Part shown: positions 1 through 7,965 of the stretch, piece after piece
Layout: each line of letters starts with the position of its first letter
Position numbering within the stretch: the stretch's first letter is position 1
From: Paenibacillus pabuli
GTDB taxonomy: Bacteria; Bacillota; Bacilli; Paenibacillales; Paenibacillaceae
Assembly (NCBI RefSeq): GCF_039831995.1
Contig: NZ_JBDOIO010000004.1
Coordinates: forward strand, 868,001 to 932,000
DNA: 64,000 nt
Direction of reading: 5' to 3'
The notes under the pieces: generated by a model
The model's input: the letters and a program-made list of their open reading frames with translations, nothing else
Databases searched by the model: none
Told to the model about the DNA's origin: nothing
Made by a program: the position numbers and the translations under genes

Positions 1-513
1 CTGAAGGGACTTGCCCGTCATGAACGGGAGGAAATGGAATTGTACACATCGATTTTAAATAAGGGGAAAAACAAAAACAGTGACCTGGAGTCACTGCTGG
101 ATGAGGCGGAAGATCATATCGCCGAGCGGAGAAAACTGCTGGAGCAGGCGGAAACCTTGATGAAGCAGACACGGGAACGGACACCCGCTGTACGGGATTC
201 CCTGGGACGATTATCTTTTGAAAAAGAAGAAACGCTCGTTCAGGCACAAACCGTTCTGGACCAATACGAGGCAAGAGCACAGGCATTTGAGGATTTTGCA
301 GCTTTTTATGAGCAAAGTTTGGATGCCGATGAATTGCTGTATTCATTAATGAGAGGCAGCGCAGAACCGAATCTGGTCAAAATCAAACGCGCTATCCGGG
401 AACGCAATAGCCAATATGCGCATCTTGCCGAGTTAAGGAAGCAATTCAACAAGCAGACGAAAGCGTTCAACGGGGCCAATGCGAAGCTTGTTCAAATGGA
501 ACAAGCCAGTTAA
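1..513 (+). CDS. YkyA-like cell-wall-binding protein, C-terminal part (5' end outside window)
   Basis: The frame is open from the first base of the window, so the true start lies upstream. The ATG at 34 is preceded by GGAGG only two bases away, too close to be a good start. The visible 171 residues are charged and helical, almost certainly coiled coil, with repeated E/R/K/Q heptads. The arrangement (a start resembling ELYTSI, a long helical middle, then YEQSLDADELLYSL and a final FNKQTKAFN segment) resembles the C-terminal half of YkyA (PF10368), a putative cell-wall-binding lipoprotein of Bacilli. The lipobox that would confirm this is outside the window. No terminator is evident before the next gene. 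The family call is by eye and moderately sure. Confidence 0.55.
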   Translation: MKGLARHEREEMELYTSILNKGKNKNSDLESLLDEAEDHIAERRKLLEQAETLMKQTRERTPAVRDSLGRLSFEKEETLVQAQTVLDQYEARAQAFEDFAAFYEQSLDADELLYSLMRGSAEPNLVKIKRAIRERNSQYAHLAELRKQFNKQTKAFNGANAKLVQMEQAS

Positions 514-643
514 AGATGCGTTTGATTTCGGGGTGTCTATTTATCTATCTGATTGAGCTAGCGACCAGCCGTGTAAGTACTAGTATGCAGAATGAAGCAA
601 CATGGACAAGCATCATTGCGTATAAGCTAACGGAGGTGTTCAT

Positions 644-1549
644 ATGCGAAATACAATGAATATTAGTGCATCATTACTCGTTTTACTCATGGGATTCTCA
701 CTTGTGGCCTGTGGTAACAGCAGTCCTGCAGCGCAGCCACCAACCAAAAATACAGGGGAACAGACGCCTGCACCGGAGCAGCAGCAAAATGACAGTGTGG
801 TGATCGAAGCAGAAGGCATTTTGACGGGCTGGGCAGATCCTCACACGGTAGAGATCCGTGTCAAGGAGGTTCCGATGGCTTTCCAGGTTGAAGAGAATGT
901 GCAGAAATCCTTTGATGACATTGATGATGAAGATTCAGTACAATTCAAATATGTAGAGAGAACGATTGAGAGCGGCGACAGTACAACCAAGCAGCTGGTG
1001 CTTACGGAAATTACGAAGATTGAAGCGGATGAACCGAACGGTTCCAATGCAGGCGATAACGTGACATCAGATCGTCCCAAAACAACAGAACTCGAAGTAA
1101 CAGTGGAAGGCATGACGGAGAAGCGTCTAGCTGAACTTGCTCAAGGTGAGGGGTACTCGCTGTATGTGTTCGAACCCATGGCCTTTGATGCAGATGACGA
1201 CGAATTGACAATGAAGATTGATCCTGACTACAAAGTGGAGATCGAAAAGCTTCCTTCAGACTTCAATCTGGATGCGCTGAAGATGGATGCCAAGGAAGAG
1301 CTGAGCGAAACGGGAGAGGTCAAGGAACTGAGCAAGGAAGAGCTCAGCAATGGCCCGATGAAGGATGCAAGACTATATATGATGTCTCAAAACGATAAAA
1401 AGACGGAGTATTTCATTGTAAAAGAATTGGATGGCAATGGTTTCATTTTCCACATTGATGCACCTGTAGGTGAACCATCTGAGGGATTCCTGCCGCTGGC
1501 GTATGTATCCCTGAATTCCATCATGAATGAAGAGAACACCACCAAATAA
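644..1549 (+). CDS. secreted lipoprotein of unknown function
   Basis: This 301-residue protein starts at an ATG after CGGAGGTG. It has a clear lipoprotein signal peptide: a positive start, a hydrophobic run and a lipobox LVAC with the acylated cysteine near residue 23, then a Pro/Gln/Asn-rich linker. It should be anchored on the outer face of the membrane. The mature part has two segments, about residues 55-130 and 145-300. The first looks like a small beta domain (ILTGWADPHTVEI onward); the second is strongly acidic. I do not recognise a catalytic motif. It appears monocistronic and is followed by a strong terminator. Family function is unknown to me. Confidence 0.8.
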   Translation: MRNTMNISASLLVLLMGFSLVACGNSSPAAQPPTKNTGEQTPAPEQQQNDSVVIEAEGILTGWADPHTVEIRVKEVPMAFQVEENVQKSFDDIDDEDSVQFKYVERTIESGDSTTKQLVLTEITKIEADEPNGSNAGDNVTSDRPKTTELEVTVEGMTEKRLAELAQGEGYSLYVFEPMAFDADDDELTMKIDPDYKVEIEKLPSDFNLDALKMDAKEELSETGEVKELSKEELSNGPMKDARLYMMSQNDKKTEYFIVKELDGNGFIFHIDAPVGEPSEGFLPLAYVSLNSIMNEENTTK

Positions 1550-1557
1550 CATGAAAG

Positions 1558-1604
1558 AGCCGGAAGGAACAATGCTTGGGCATAGGTTCCTCCCGGCTTT
1601 TTTT
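1558..1604 (+). terminator. Rho-independent terminator of the lipoprotein gene
   Basis: AGCCGGAAGGAAC pairs with GTTCCTCCCGGCT across a loop of about 15 bases and is followed by a run of seven T. It lies just after the stop of the upstream gene and faces the convergent mtlD. Confidence 0.85.
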
Positions 1605-1653
1605 GCCTTGTTCTATTCAGTTTATACATCATCTACCGTTTACCTGAGGCGCG

Positions 1654-2826
1654 TCAGGTTAAAATGGCCGATTCCTTGCGCCCTTTGAGTTCCTCGTATC
1701 GGGCGACAACATGCTGATGAACCAGGTGTTCGTCGGGAATGCCCATGCGTTCACGAATGAAGGCGGAGACGCCATCTTCACGAATCATGTGTTGGAGCTT
1801 CATGGCTTCCTCGTCCTGCTCGTGATCGAAGAGCATTGCGGCAGCCATAGCGGAAGTAAGATGGGGAATTTCTATTCCGAATTCGCTGGCCTGCATCGCT
1901 GGGCGAACAAGCCGGTCATAAGGCGATAGCTTGCGAAGGGGTGAACGTCCGACCCGGGTAACCTGATCTGTCAGGTTGGGGTTGGCAAAGCGTTCGAGAA
2001 TGGTATGGATATATTGGCTGTGTTTTTGAGGATGAAACCCGTGTTTTCTCACAAGCATGGCTCCCGTTTCCTCCATGACCTGTTTAACCTTGGCACGCAG
2101 TGTGGCGTTACTCATGACTTGCCTGATCGTCTTGAATTCTTCGAGATATCCGAAGTATGCAGCCACACAGTGACCTGTATTCACGGTAAACATCTTGCGC
2201 TCAATATAAGGCTCAAGGGAGTCGACGTAGTGTACGCCTTCAATCTCCTTGAATCCATCCAGCAGCGCCGGACGGTGAACGACCCATTCATAAAAAGGTT
2301 CAACGGTGACCTGCAGCGGATCCTTATGGTTTTGCGCCGGGACAATCCGGTCGACGGCTGCATTGGGGAACGAGATATAGCGGTCGGCTTTGGTACGAGT
2401 CTGTTCGTCCAGAAACGGATATACCCGTTTCTTTAGGCGAGTGCTGCCTCCGATGGCATTCTCGCAAGCGATGATATGGAGGGGTGCCTGATTGTTGTTT
2501 TTCATGCGGAGATATATGCCTTTGGCAATGGGTTCGGCAATATCCTCAAGTGCGGATACACCGACCGCTGTCGTAATGAGATCAGCTGATGCAATCTGCT
2601 CAGCCACGCGATCTTGTTCGCCCACATGAATGGCCGTGACGTTGCTGACCATGGTTGTGTCCTGATCTGCATTAGCGAGGGTAATGGGATACTCTTTCCT
2701 TTTTTGCAGCATGGAGATCTTCTTCGGGTTACGTGCGACAAAGCAGACTTCATAATCGGAAGCGGACAACATATGACCGATAAAACCGCGGCCTATATTG
2801 CCCGCTCCAAAATGTACAGCTTTCAT
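1654..2826 (-). CDS. mtlD: mannitol-1-phosphate 5-dehydrogenase
   Basis: This 390-residue protein has the usual length of MtlD, which interconverts mannitol 1-phosphate and fructose 6-phosphate with NAD in the cytoplasm. The N-terminal Rossmann motif GAGNIGRGFIG is at residues 7-17, followed by ACENAIGGS (about 118-126) and the conserved NTGHC segment near 214, typical of the long-chain mannitol dehydrogenase family. The start is an ATG preceded by AAAGGGGGAG at good spacing. It lies 46 bp downstream of a HAD phosphatase gene on the same strand, so the two are probably co-transcribed. No mannitol PTS genes (mtlA, mtlF, mtlR) are visible nearby, which is unusual for a catabolic mtlD. Confidence 0.93.
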   Translation of the reverse strand: MKAVHFGAGNIGRGFIGHMLSASDYEVCFVARNPKKISMLQKRKEYPITLANADQDTTMVSNVTAIHVGEQDRVAEQIASADLITTAVGVSALEDIAEPIAKGIYLRMKNNNQAPLHIIACENAIGGSTRLKKRVYPFLDEQTRTKADRYISFPNAAVDRIVPAQNHKDPLQVTVEPFYEWVVHRPALLDGFKEIEGVHYVDSLEPYIERKMFTVNTGHCVAAYFGYLEEFKTIRQVMSNATLRAKVKQVMEETGAMLVRKHGFHPQKHSQYIHTILERFANPNLTDQVTRVGRSPLRKLSPYDRLVRPAMQASEFGIEIPHLTSAMAAAMLFDHEQDEEAMKLQHMIREDGVSAFIRERMGIPDEHLVHQHVVARYEELKGRKESAILT

Positions 2827-2872
2827 GTGTGAACTCCCCCTTTAAAATTTGAAATGCGAAATTCGTGCAGAC

Positions 2873-3541
2873 CTAGACGGTGGTGACGAGGGGTTTCGAG
2901 ATCAAATCGTTTAATTCGAGGTCGGTCAGGCATGACAGCCGTTGGTGAGGCATATCGAAATCCAGCGTTCCTGTTATGGTATTGGAGATTACGACACAGT
3001 GAATACCAGCTGCAGCAGCTGCACGTGCGCCGTTAGGTGAATCCTCAATCGCTACGGCTTCGTCTGCAGTTACTCCAAGCGCTTCCAGTGCTTGAGCGTA
3101 TAATTCCGGGTCAGGCTTCACATGGGCCACATCGTCAGCTGTTCGAATCACTTCGAAGTAATCCTTCAGTTTCAGTTGTTCCAGATGCTGTTCGACCCAC
3201 TCCCGTTTGGAGCTTGAGGCAACGGCCAGTTTTAATCCGGCCTCGCGTGCCGCTTCGAGGTAATTCTGGATGCCTGGTCTTACCTGCTCCTTGTTCATCA
3301 GTGCTGCATGCTGCAGCTGAACCGCTTCCCTGAACGCTTCCCGATCGATCGGAAGATTCAAATCTGTGATGAGGTACTCATAGGGATTGAATGTTTTCAG
3401 ACTGGTACCAATGCATTGCGAATATATCTCCAGGGTCAAGTTCACGCCGTGTTCCTTGTAGGCATCACGAAAAGCGATATACCATGCTGTCTCCGTATCA
3501 ATAATCGTTCCATCGAAATCAAAAACCAGTGCCTTAATCAT
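2873..3541 (-). CDS. HAD-superfamily hydrolase (beta-phosphoglucomutase-like/YhcW-like phosphatase)
   Basis: This 222-residue protein is a HAD subfamily IA enzyme. Motif I DFDGT is at residues 8-12 (nucleophile and acid/base aspartates), motif II SSS near 110, motif III lysine in VKPDPE near 145, and motif IV EDSPNG near 165. A helical cap lies between motifs I and II. The start ATG is preceded by AGGAGG at ideal spacing. It closely resembles YhcW of Bacillus. Being the first gene of a two-gene unit with mtlD, a sugar-phosphate or mannitol-1-phosphate phosphatase role is plausible but inferred only from context. The substrate cannot be read from the sequence. Confidence 0.85.
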   Translation of the reverse strand: MIKALVFDFDGTIIDTETAWYIAFRDAYKEHGVNLTLEIYSQCIGTSLKTFNPYEYLITDLNLPIDREAFREAVQLQHAALMNKEQVRPGIQNYLEAAREAGLKLAVASSSKREWVEQHLEQLKLKDYFEVIRTADDVAHVKPDPELYAQALEALGVTADEAVAIEDSPNGARAAAAAGIHCVVISNTITGTLDFDMPHQRLSCLTDLELNDLISKPLVTTV

Positions 3542-4062
3542 AAATTTGTTCCTCCTGTTTCAGAATTTGTTTTGGGATAAAACAAAAGAAAAAATTGCAA
3601 ATTTCCCCTTTGTTACTTTTGCGTTGCGGCAGATTAGTTGACGCGAATGCTTGTTGAGAATTATAAATGTGGAAAAATTTAAGCGTTGAAGCTAATAAAA
3701 CCGTAACATGGGACAAACTTAGGGGTCAAGCGCGTCATGATTGTTCACATTGAAAATTTGCACATAAATGACGTGTTTTCAGAAAGTGGCGAAGGTGGCA
3801 AACCGTTATGACCTATGCATGTAAGCGGTGTACTGAAAAAACGGTTTTCTCCGTTGAAAAAAAATAAACTTTTTTTGCGATATGGAGAGATAACAAGCGT
3901 TCCACCTTTTTCGACACATTTATAATAGAAGAGAGCCCTTGAGAATTTGTACGATTTAAAGAAGCCAGGCTGCATCTTTTTAAAATTCTTTACGGCAGAA
4001 CAGCCCTTGTGGGAGAATGGAAGAGATATGTTGAAAGTTAGGACGCAGAGGAGGGACCGGCG
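3542..4062. other. divergent intergenic region, AT-rich
   Basis: About 520 bp separate the divergent HAD and ADP-ribosylglycohydrolase genes. A TATAAT at 3921-3926 could be the -10 box of the rightward promoter, but its -35 region is poor. AACGG-TTTTCT-CCGTT around 3842-3858 forms a small hairpin that, read leftward, ends in a T run. The short open frames here (for example 3745-3975 on the minus strand) lack ribosome binding sites and do not look coding. Confidence 0.4.
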
Positions 4063-5001
4063 ATGCTGGATAAGGATCGATTTAACGGATGTTTACTTGG
4101 ACTAGCGGCAGGGGATGCACTGGGAACGACAGTGGAGTTTAGCAGCCCAGGCACATTTGAGCCTGTAACCGATATTGTGGGGGGCGGTGTGTTTGGCTTG
4201 GCTCCCGGACAGTGGACGGATGACACGTCAATGGCGCTATGTCTGGCCGAAAGTCTGGTGAGAAAAGAACATTTTGATCCGGCGGATCAGATGCGCAGAT
4301 ACACGAATTGGTATGAAGTCGGCTACATGAGCAGTACCGGAACATGCTTTGATATTGGTGGGGCCACGCGAAATGCGCTGGAGCGATTCAGGGTGACCGA
4401 AGAGCCTTATAGCGGATCTACGGATCCGATGACGGCCGGTAACGGATCAATTATGCGGCTCGCGCCTATTGCTATGGCATATGCCAACCATCCGCAGGAT
4501 GCTGTGCATTATGGGAAGCTGAGCTCACGCACTACCCATGCAGCCACGGAAAGCGTGGAAGCTTGCGAGGTGCTGGCAGCTATACTGGTTGCAGGACTGC
4601 GTGGAGCGGACAAGCATACCATGCTGCTGTCGGAGACATGCCATCAGTGGAGAAGTGAGGCTTCTTTTACCCCAGCGATTGAAGAGGTTGTGCGTGGATC
4701 CTACCGCGATAAGGAACCTCCTGAAATTCAGGGGAGCGGCTATGTCGTCCGTTCGTTGGAAGCGGCATTGTGGGCTTTTCATAAGTCTTCCACGTTTGAA
4801 GAAGGTGCACTGTTGGCCGTTAATCTCGGTGATGATGCAGATACAACCGGTGCCGTGTACGGACAGATTGCGGGTGCCTATTACGGACGGAGCGGCATCC
4901 CCGCACACTGGCAGAACAAGCTTGCGATGCTGGAAACGTTTGAGTCGTTAAACGAGGCGATGTGGGTGAAGGCGGAAGGAATGTCTTCCAAGAATAATTA
5001 A
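4063..5001 (+). CDS. ADP-ribosylglycohydrolase family protein
   Basis: This 312-residue cytoplasmic enzyme belongs to the ARH/DraG family (ADP_ribosyl_GH), which removes ADP-ribose from protein side chains or hydrolyses related ADP-ribosyl bonds using two magnesium ions. The N-terminal GLAAGDALG, the metal motif WTDDTS at about 51-56 and the C-terminal DDADTTGA at about 257-264 supply the expected acidic metal ligands. The start ATG follows GAGGAGGGA. An MFS exporter gene follows 54 bp downstream and may be co-transcribed. The natural substrate is not predictable; some family members act on small molecules instead of proteins. Confidence 0.9.
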   Translation: MLDKDRFNGCLLGLAAGDALGTTVEFSSPGTFEPVTDIVGGGVFGLAPGQWTDDTSMALCLAESLVRKEHFDPADQMRRYTNWYEVGYMSSTGTCFDIGGATRNALERFRVTEEPYSGSTDPMTAGNGSIMRLAPIAMAYANHPQDAVHYGKLSSRTTHAATESVEACEVLAAILVAGLRGADKHTMLLSETCHQWRSEASFTPAIEEVVRGSYRDKEPPEIQGSGYVVRSLEAALWAFHKSSTFEEGALLAVNLGDDADTTGAVYGQIAGAYYGRSGIPAHWQNKLAMLETFESLNEAMWVKAEGMSSKNN

Positions 5002-5055
5002 GAAATAGGAATTACAACAGAGACAGAAGATGGAGACAGGAGAAGAGAACATCAT

Positions 5056-6291
5056 ATGAACAAGACAGAACGACGTGCTTCGAAATCGGGAAAAGGAGGG
5101 GCATTTCCGTTATCCCTTCTATGCCTGACGGTAGGAGCATTCGCTATTGGAATGACCGAATTTATCATTATGGGATTGCTGCCGAATGTGGCTGCCGATC
5201 TGCATGTGAGTATTCCGCAGGCAGGCCAACTGATTACGGGCTATGCACTGGGAGTCGCCGTTGGCGCGCCGATTCTGACCGTGTTTACCCATAAGATACC
5301 GCAGAAAAAACTGCTGGTGCTGCTGATGTGCATTTTTATCATCGGTAACGCACTATCCGTCATTGCACCAACGTATGGCTTGCTGATTTCGGCACGCATT
5401 TTGACTGCATTTGCACATGGTACATTTCTCGGCGTAGGGTCGCTCATGGCCACTCGTCTGGTTGCGCCTGAGAGAAGGGCGGGCGCGGTGTCCGTTGTGC
5501 TTGCAGGACTTACGATTGCAAACATTATTGGGGTACCCTTCGGTACATTTATCGGCCAACAGCTCGGATGGAGATCATCATTCGGGGCCATTACGATCCT
5601 GGGTATTGTCTCATTGATCGGCATCATTCGATTCATTCCGGTTATTTCGCAAGGGGAGCCTGCGAACCTCGGACAGCAGTTCCGTAATCTTGTTCGTCCT
5701 CAGGTGTTATTAATATTGCTCATTGGTGCCATGGGTTGTGGAAGCCTCTTCGCGGTATTTACGTATATTACACCCATGTTAGTGGATATCAGCGGATTTG
5801 CGGAGCAAAGTGTAACATGGATACTGGTACTGTTCGGCGTTGGTGTGACGCTCGGGAACATGTTGGGTGGCCGGCTGGCCGACTGGAAACTGATGCCGTC
5901 CCTGATGGTCAACTTCGGCGTGCTGGCTGTACTTTTGGCTGCACTCACTTTGACGCTGGAGAATCCATATCTGGCGGTCATTACAATCTTCTGCTGGGGT
6001 GTTGCGGCGTTCGGGATTATGCCGGGTCTGCAGATTCGAATCATGAATATGACTCGCGAAGCACCGCTGCTTGCGACCACATCAAGCCACTCCGCGTTTA
6101 ACCTGGGGAATGCAGGTGGAGCCTATATTGGCGGGTTCGCGATTACGCATACGGGACTTATTTCCGTACCATTGTACGCATCAGTCATCGCGGCTCTGGG
6201 TTTGCTTGGGCTTGTGATCAGTCTGGGGATGGAACGCAAACAGCGTTTACCCGAAATCCCGGACGTTGTGGAGCCTGCGCCGCTCAGCTGA
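5056..6291 (+). CDS. MFS transporter, DHA1/AraJ-like exporter
   Basis: This 411-residue protein has about twelve hydrophobic segments with the DHA1 signature GMTEFIIMGLLP in helix 1. A second conserved stretch, IANIIGVPFGTFIG, lies in helix 5. These features are typical of the AraJ/YdhL/PbuE group of drug or metabolite exporters in the cytoplasmic membrane. It lies downstream of the ADP-ribosylglycohydrolase gene with no terminator between. A terminator follows it. The substrate cannot be deduced. Confidence 0.88.
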   Translation: MNKTERRASKSGKGGAFPLSLLCLTVGAFAIGMTEFIIMGLLPNVAADLHVSIPQAGQLITGYALGVAVGAPILTVFTHKIPQKKLLVLLMCIFIIGNALSVIAPTYGLLISARILTAFAHGTFLGVGSLMATRLVAPERRAGAVSVVLAGLTIANIIGVPFGTFIGQQLGWRSSFGAITILGIVSLIGIIRFIPVISQGEPANLGQQFRNLVRPQVLLILLIGAMGCGSLFAVFTYITPMLVDISGFAEQSVTWILVLFGVGVTLGNMLGGRLADWKLMPSLMVNFGVLAVLLAALTLTLENPYLAVITIFCWGVAAFGIMPGLQIRIMNMTREAPLLATTSSHSAFNLGNAGGAYIGGFAITHTGLISVPLYASVIAALGLLGLVISLGMERKQRLPEIPDVVEPAPLS

Positions 6292-6319
6292 GTTTAGGGG
6301 AAGTAGATGGAAGGATGCA

Positions 6320-6358
6320 GCCTCTGCTCCGCAGTAATGTGGAGTGGAGGCTTCTTTG
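6320..6358 (+). terminator. terminator after the MFS gene
   Basis: GCCTCTGCTCC pairs with GGAGTGGAGGC around a ten-base loop and is followed by CTTCTTTG. The T run is interrupted, so strength is uncertain. Confidence 0.65.
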
Positions 6359-6450
6359 CAGTTTTAACTAGAAAAAGACAAACCATCCTGATTGAAGTAT
6401 TATTGGTATAACATAACGGACACCATACAGGCCCTGAAAGGATCATTACA

Positions 6451-6663
6451 GTGAGGAAAATCATTAATTTTATTCTAGTTTTGCTGATCATCTGGGTAGC
6501 GCTACTGTATCCTTTTCGTTTGGCTTGGTTTGAAGGTGTGCTTCAGATTCCTGAAGATCTTCATGCTGTTTTCTTGGTTTTTTTATTCTTTGGATATCTG
6601 ATTTGTTCCTCGGGCACAGGACTTCTTCTGGGCAAGATGTGCTTCAGGCGAAAAGAGGAGTAG
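6451..6663 (+). CDS. small two-helix membrane protein
   Basis: This 70-residue protein starts with GTG, nine bases after GAAAGGA. It contains two hydrophobic segments, about residues 5-25 and 38-60, and ends in a basic tail FRRKEE. TATAAC at 6407-6412 may be its -10 box. No family is recognised. Its gene sits alone between the MFS terminator and the RCC1-repeat gene and may be co-transcribed with the latter. Coding is supported by the start signals and by the clean membrane-protein composition. Confidence 0.65.
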   Translation: MRKIINFILVLLIIWVALLYPFRLAWFEGVLQIPEDLHAVFLVFLFFGYLICSSGTGLLLGKMCFRRKEE

Positions 6664-6727
6664 TTCAGGGAAGTTAAGTTGAGAAATGGCTATCGCAAGA
6701 AACTTGCTTCAAGGGAGGTACTTCAGC

Positions 6728-7627
6728 ATGGAACATGGTTCACTGAATCAAGCGATGTTAAAGATAAAAAAGTGGCCCAAAGATCCGATCGCGGCGGGAC
6801 GCCGTCATACCGTTGGGCTTACATCTGACGGTCTGGTGATGGCTGTTGGTGATAATAAAATGGGTCAATGTGAAGTCAGCGGCTGGCGGGATATCATTGC
6901 GGTCGCAGCAGGTAATGTACATATGGCGACAAATACAGGCAATGTCCACACCATCGCACTGAAATTGGATCGCACCGTGGAGGCTGTGGGATGGAACAAG
7001 GATGGCCAGTGCGAGGTAACCGACTGGCACGATATTGTAGCCATTGCGGCGGGTTGGCGTCACACCATCGGTCTGCAGTCGGATGGTAAGGTGGTCGCTG
7101 TGGGTCGGCATCAAGAAGGTCAATGCCAGATAAGTAGTTGGAATGATATGGTGGCAGTAACTGCAGGAGACTGGCATACCCTCGGCCTGAAGGCAGACGG
7201 AACCGTGCTGGCTGTAGGGAATAACCGATATCGCCAATGTGAAGTCAGTGGCTGGCGTAATGTGGTAATGGTCGCTGCGGGTTATCTCCATTCCGCTGGT
7301 CTACAATCAGACGGTACGGTGCTCGCTGTGGGTAGTAATAAACATGGTCAATGCGATGTAGGCAGCTGGCACGGTGTCGAGGCGATTGCGGTGGGGAGTA
7401 ATCATACCATTGGCCTGAAAGCAGACGGTACGGTTTCCGCTGCAGGCTGGAATACGTATGGCCAGTGTAATGTAAGTGACTGGCACGATATTGTTGCCGT
7501 AGCGGCAGGTTGTGCCCATACTGTAGGACTTAAATCAGACGGTACGTTGGTTGCTGTCGGAGATAATACATATGGACAATGTGATGTAAGTGGATGGCAA
7601 GGCATTCGTATGCCGGGGAATATTTAA
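6728..7627 (+). CDS. RCC1-type beta-propeller repeat protein
   Basis: The chosen ATG at 6728 follows GGGAGGT and gives 299 residues; the frame extends upstream to 6686 without a good binding site. The protein is made almost wholly of seven tandem repeats of about 40 residues with the consensus HTVGLKSDGTVVAVG, then N-x-x-GQC, then SGWHDIVAVAAG. This is the RCC1 (regulator of chromosome condensation) repeat, and seven copies are expected to close one beta propeller. There is no signal peptide or anchor, so it is probably cytoplasmic. Such proteins are scattered in Bacilli and their role is unknown. The recurrent GQC makes a regular ring of cysteines. Confidence 0.88.
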   Translation: MEHGSLNQAMLKIKKWPKDPIAAGRRHTVGLTSDGLVMAVGDNKMGQCEVSGWRDIIAVAAGNVHMATNTGNVHTIALKLDRTVEAVGWNKDGQCEVTDWHDIVAIAAGWRHTIGLQSDGKVVAVGRHQEGQCQISSWNDMVAVTAGDWHTLGLKADGTVLAVGNNRYRQCEVSGWRNVVMVAAGYLHSAGLQSDGTVLAVGSNKHGQCDVGSWHGVEAIAVGSNHTIGLKADGTVSAAGWNTYGQCNVSDWHDIVAVAAGCAHTVGLKSDGTLVAVGDNTYGQCDVSGWQGIRMPGNI

Positions 7628-7701
7628 GAAAGGATTCTTCGTGTAGCGTCACTCTGTCGTAGAAAGATGAATTTGAGTGCAGAGCAATATAGTTCGTAGA
7701 A

Positions 7702-7725
7702 GTCGCCAATATGGCGGCTTTTTTT
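7702..7725 (+). terminator. terminator after the RCC1 gene
   Basis: GTCGCC pairs with GGCGGC (one G-T pair) around AATAT and is followed by seven T. It separates the RCC1 gene from the toxin island. Confidence 0.75.
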
Positions 7726-7965
7726 GTTAAGGGAATTAATAGGATACTCTCCTTGCGTTAATTTGTCTGAATTGTCCAGTGTTGACAAATGGGATCATTA
7801 AATACTTGTTATCCGAATTTTAAAAGGAAAATAGTCCCTGAAAGTAAGGACTATCCTACTATATCCTAAAATTAGGAAAATGCCGATAATCATTTATTAG
7901 ACTCCATTTATATCACTCTTAAGGTATCAAATGGATAAAAGACTTAAAGGAGGAAGGCAACTTTC
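7726..7965 (+). promoter_or_regulatory. leader region of the surface-protein/RHS operon
   Basis: TTGACA at 7782-7787 is a good -35 box, but no convincing -10 box lies 17 bases downstream. Further on there are two short inverted repeats: TAGTCC/GGACTA at about 7830-7851 and TCCTAAAATTAGGA at about 7864-7877. GCCGATAA at 7882-7889 resembles a sigma-D -10 element, but the only TAAA upstream is 11 bases away, too close. The start codon at 7966 has a strong AAAGGAGGAAGG. The region looks regulated, but the factor is not identifiable. Confidence 0.4.

Noticed and set aside
2005..2436. 143-residue plus-strand frame inside mtlD
   Set aside because: Antisense to a well-supported gene, no ribosome binding site, composition typical of a shadow frame.
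3745..3975. 76-codon minus-strand frame in the 3.5-4.1 kb gap
   Set aside because: No ribosome binding site, biased Phe/Ser/Lys composition of AT-rich non-coding DNA.
7863..7889. GCCGATAA resembling a sigma-D (flagellar) -10 element upstream of the surface protein
   Set aside because: The only TAAA lies 11 bases upstream, not the 15-16 required, and no motility genes are nearby.
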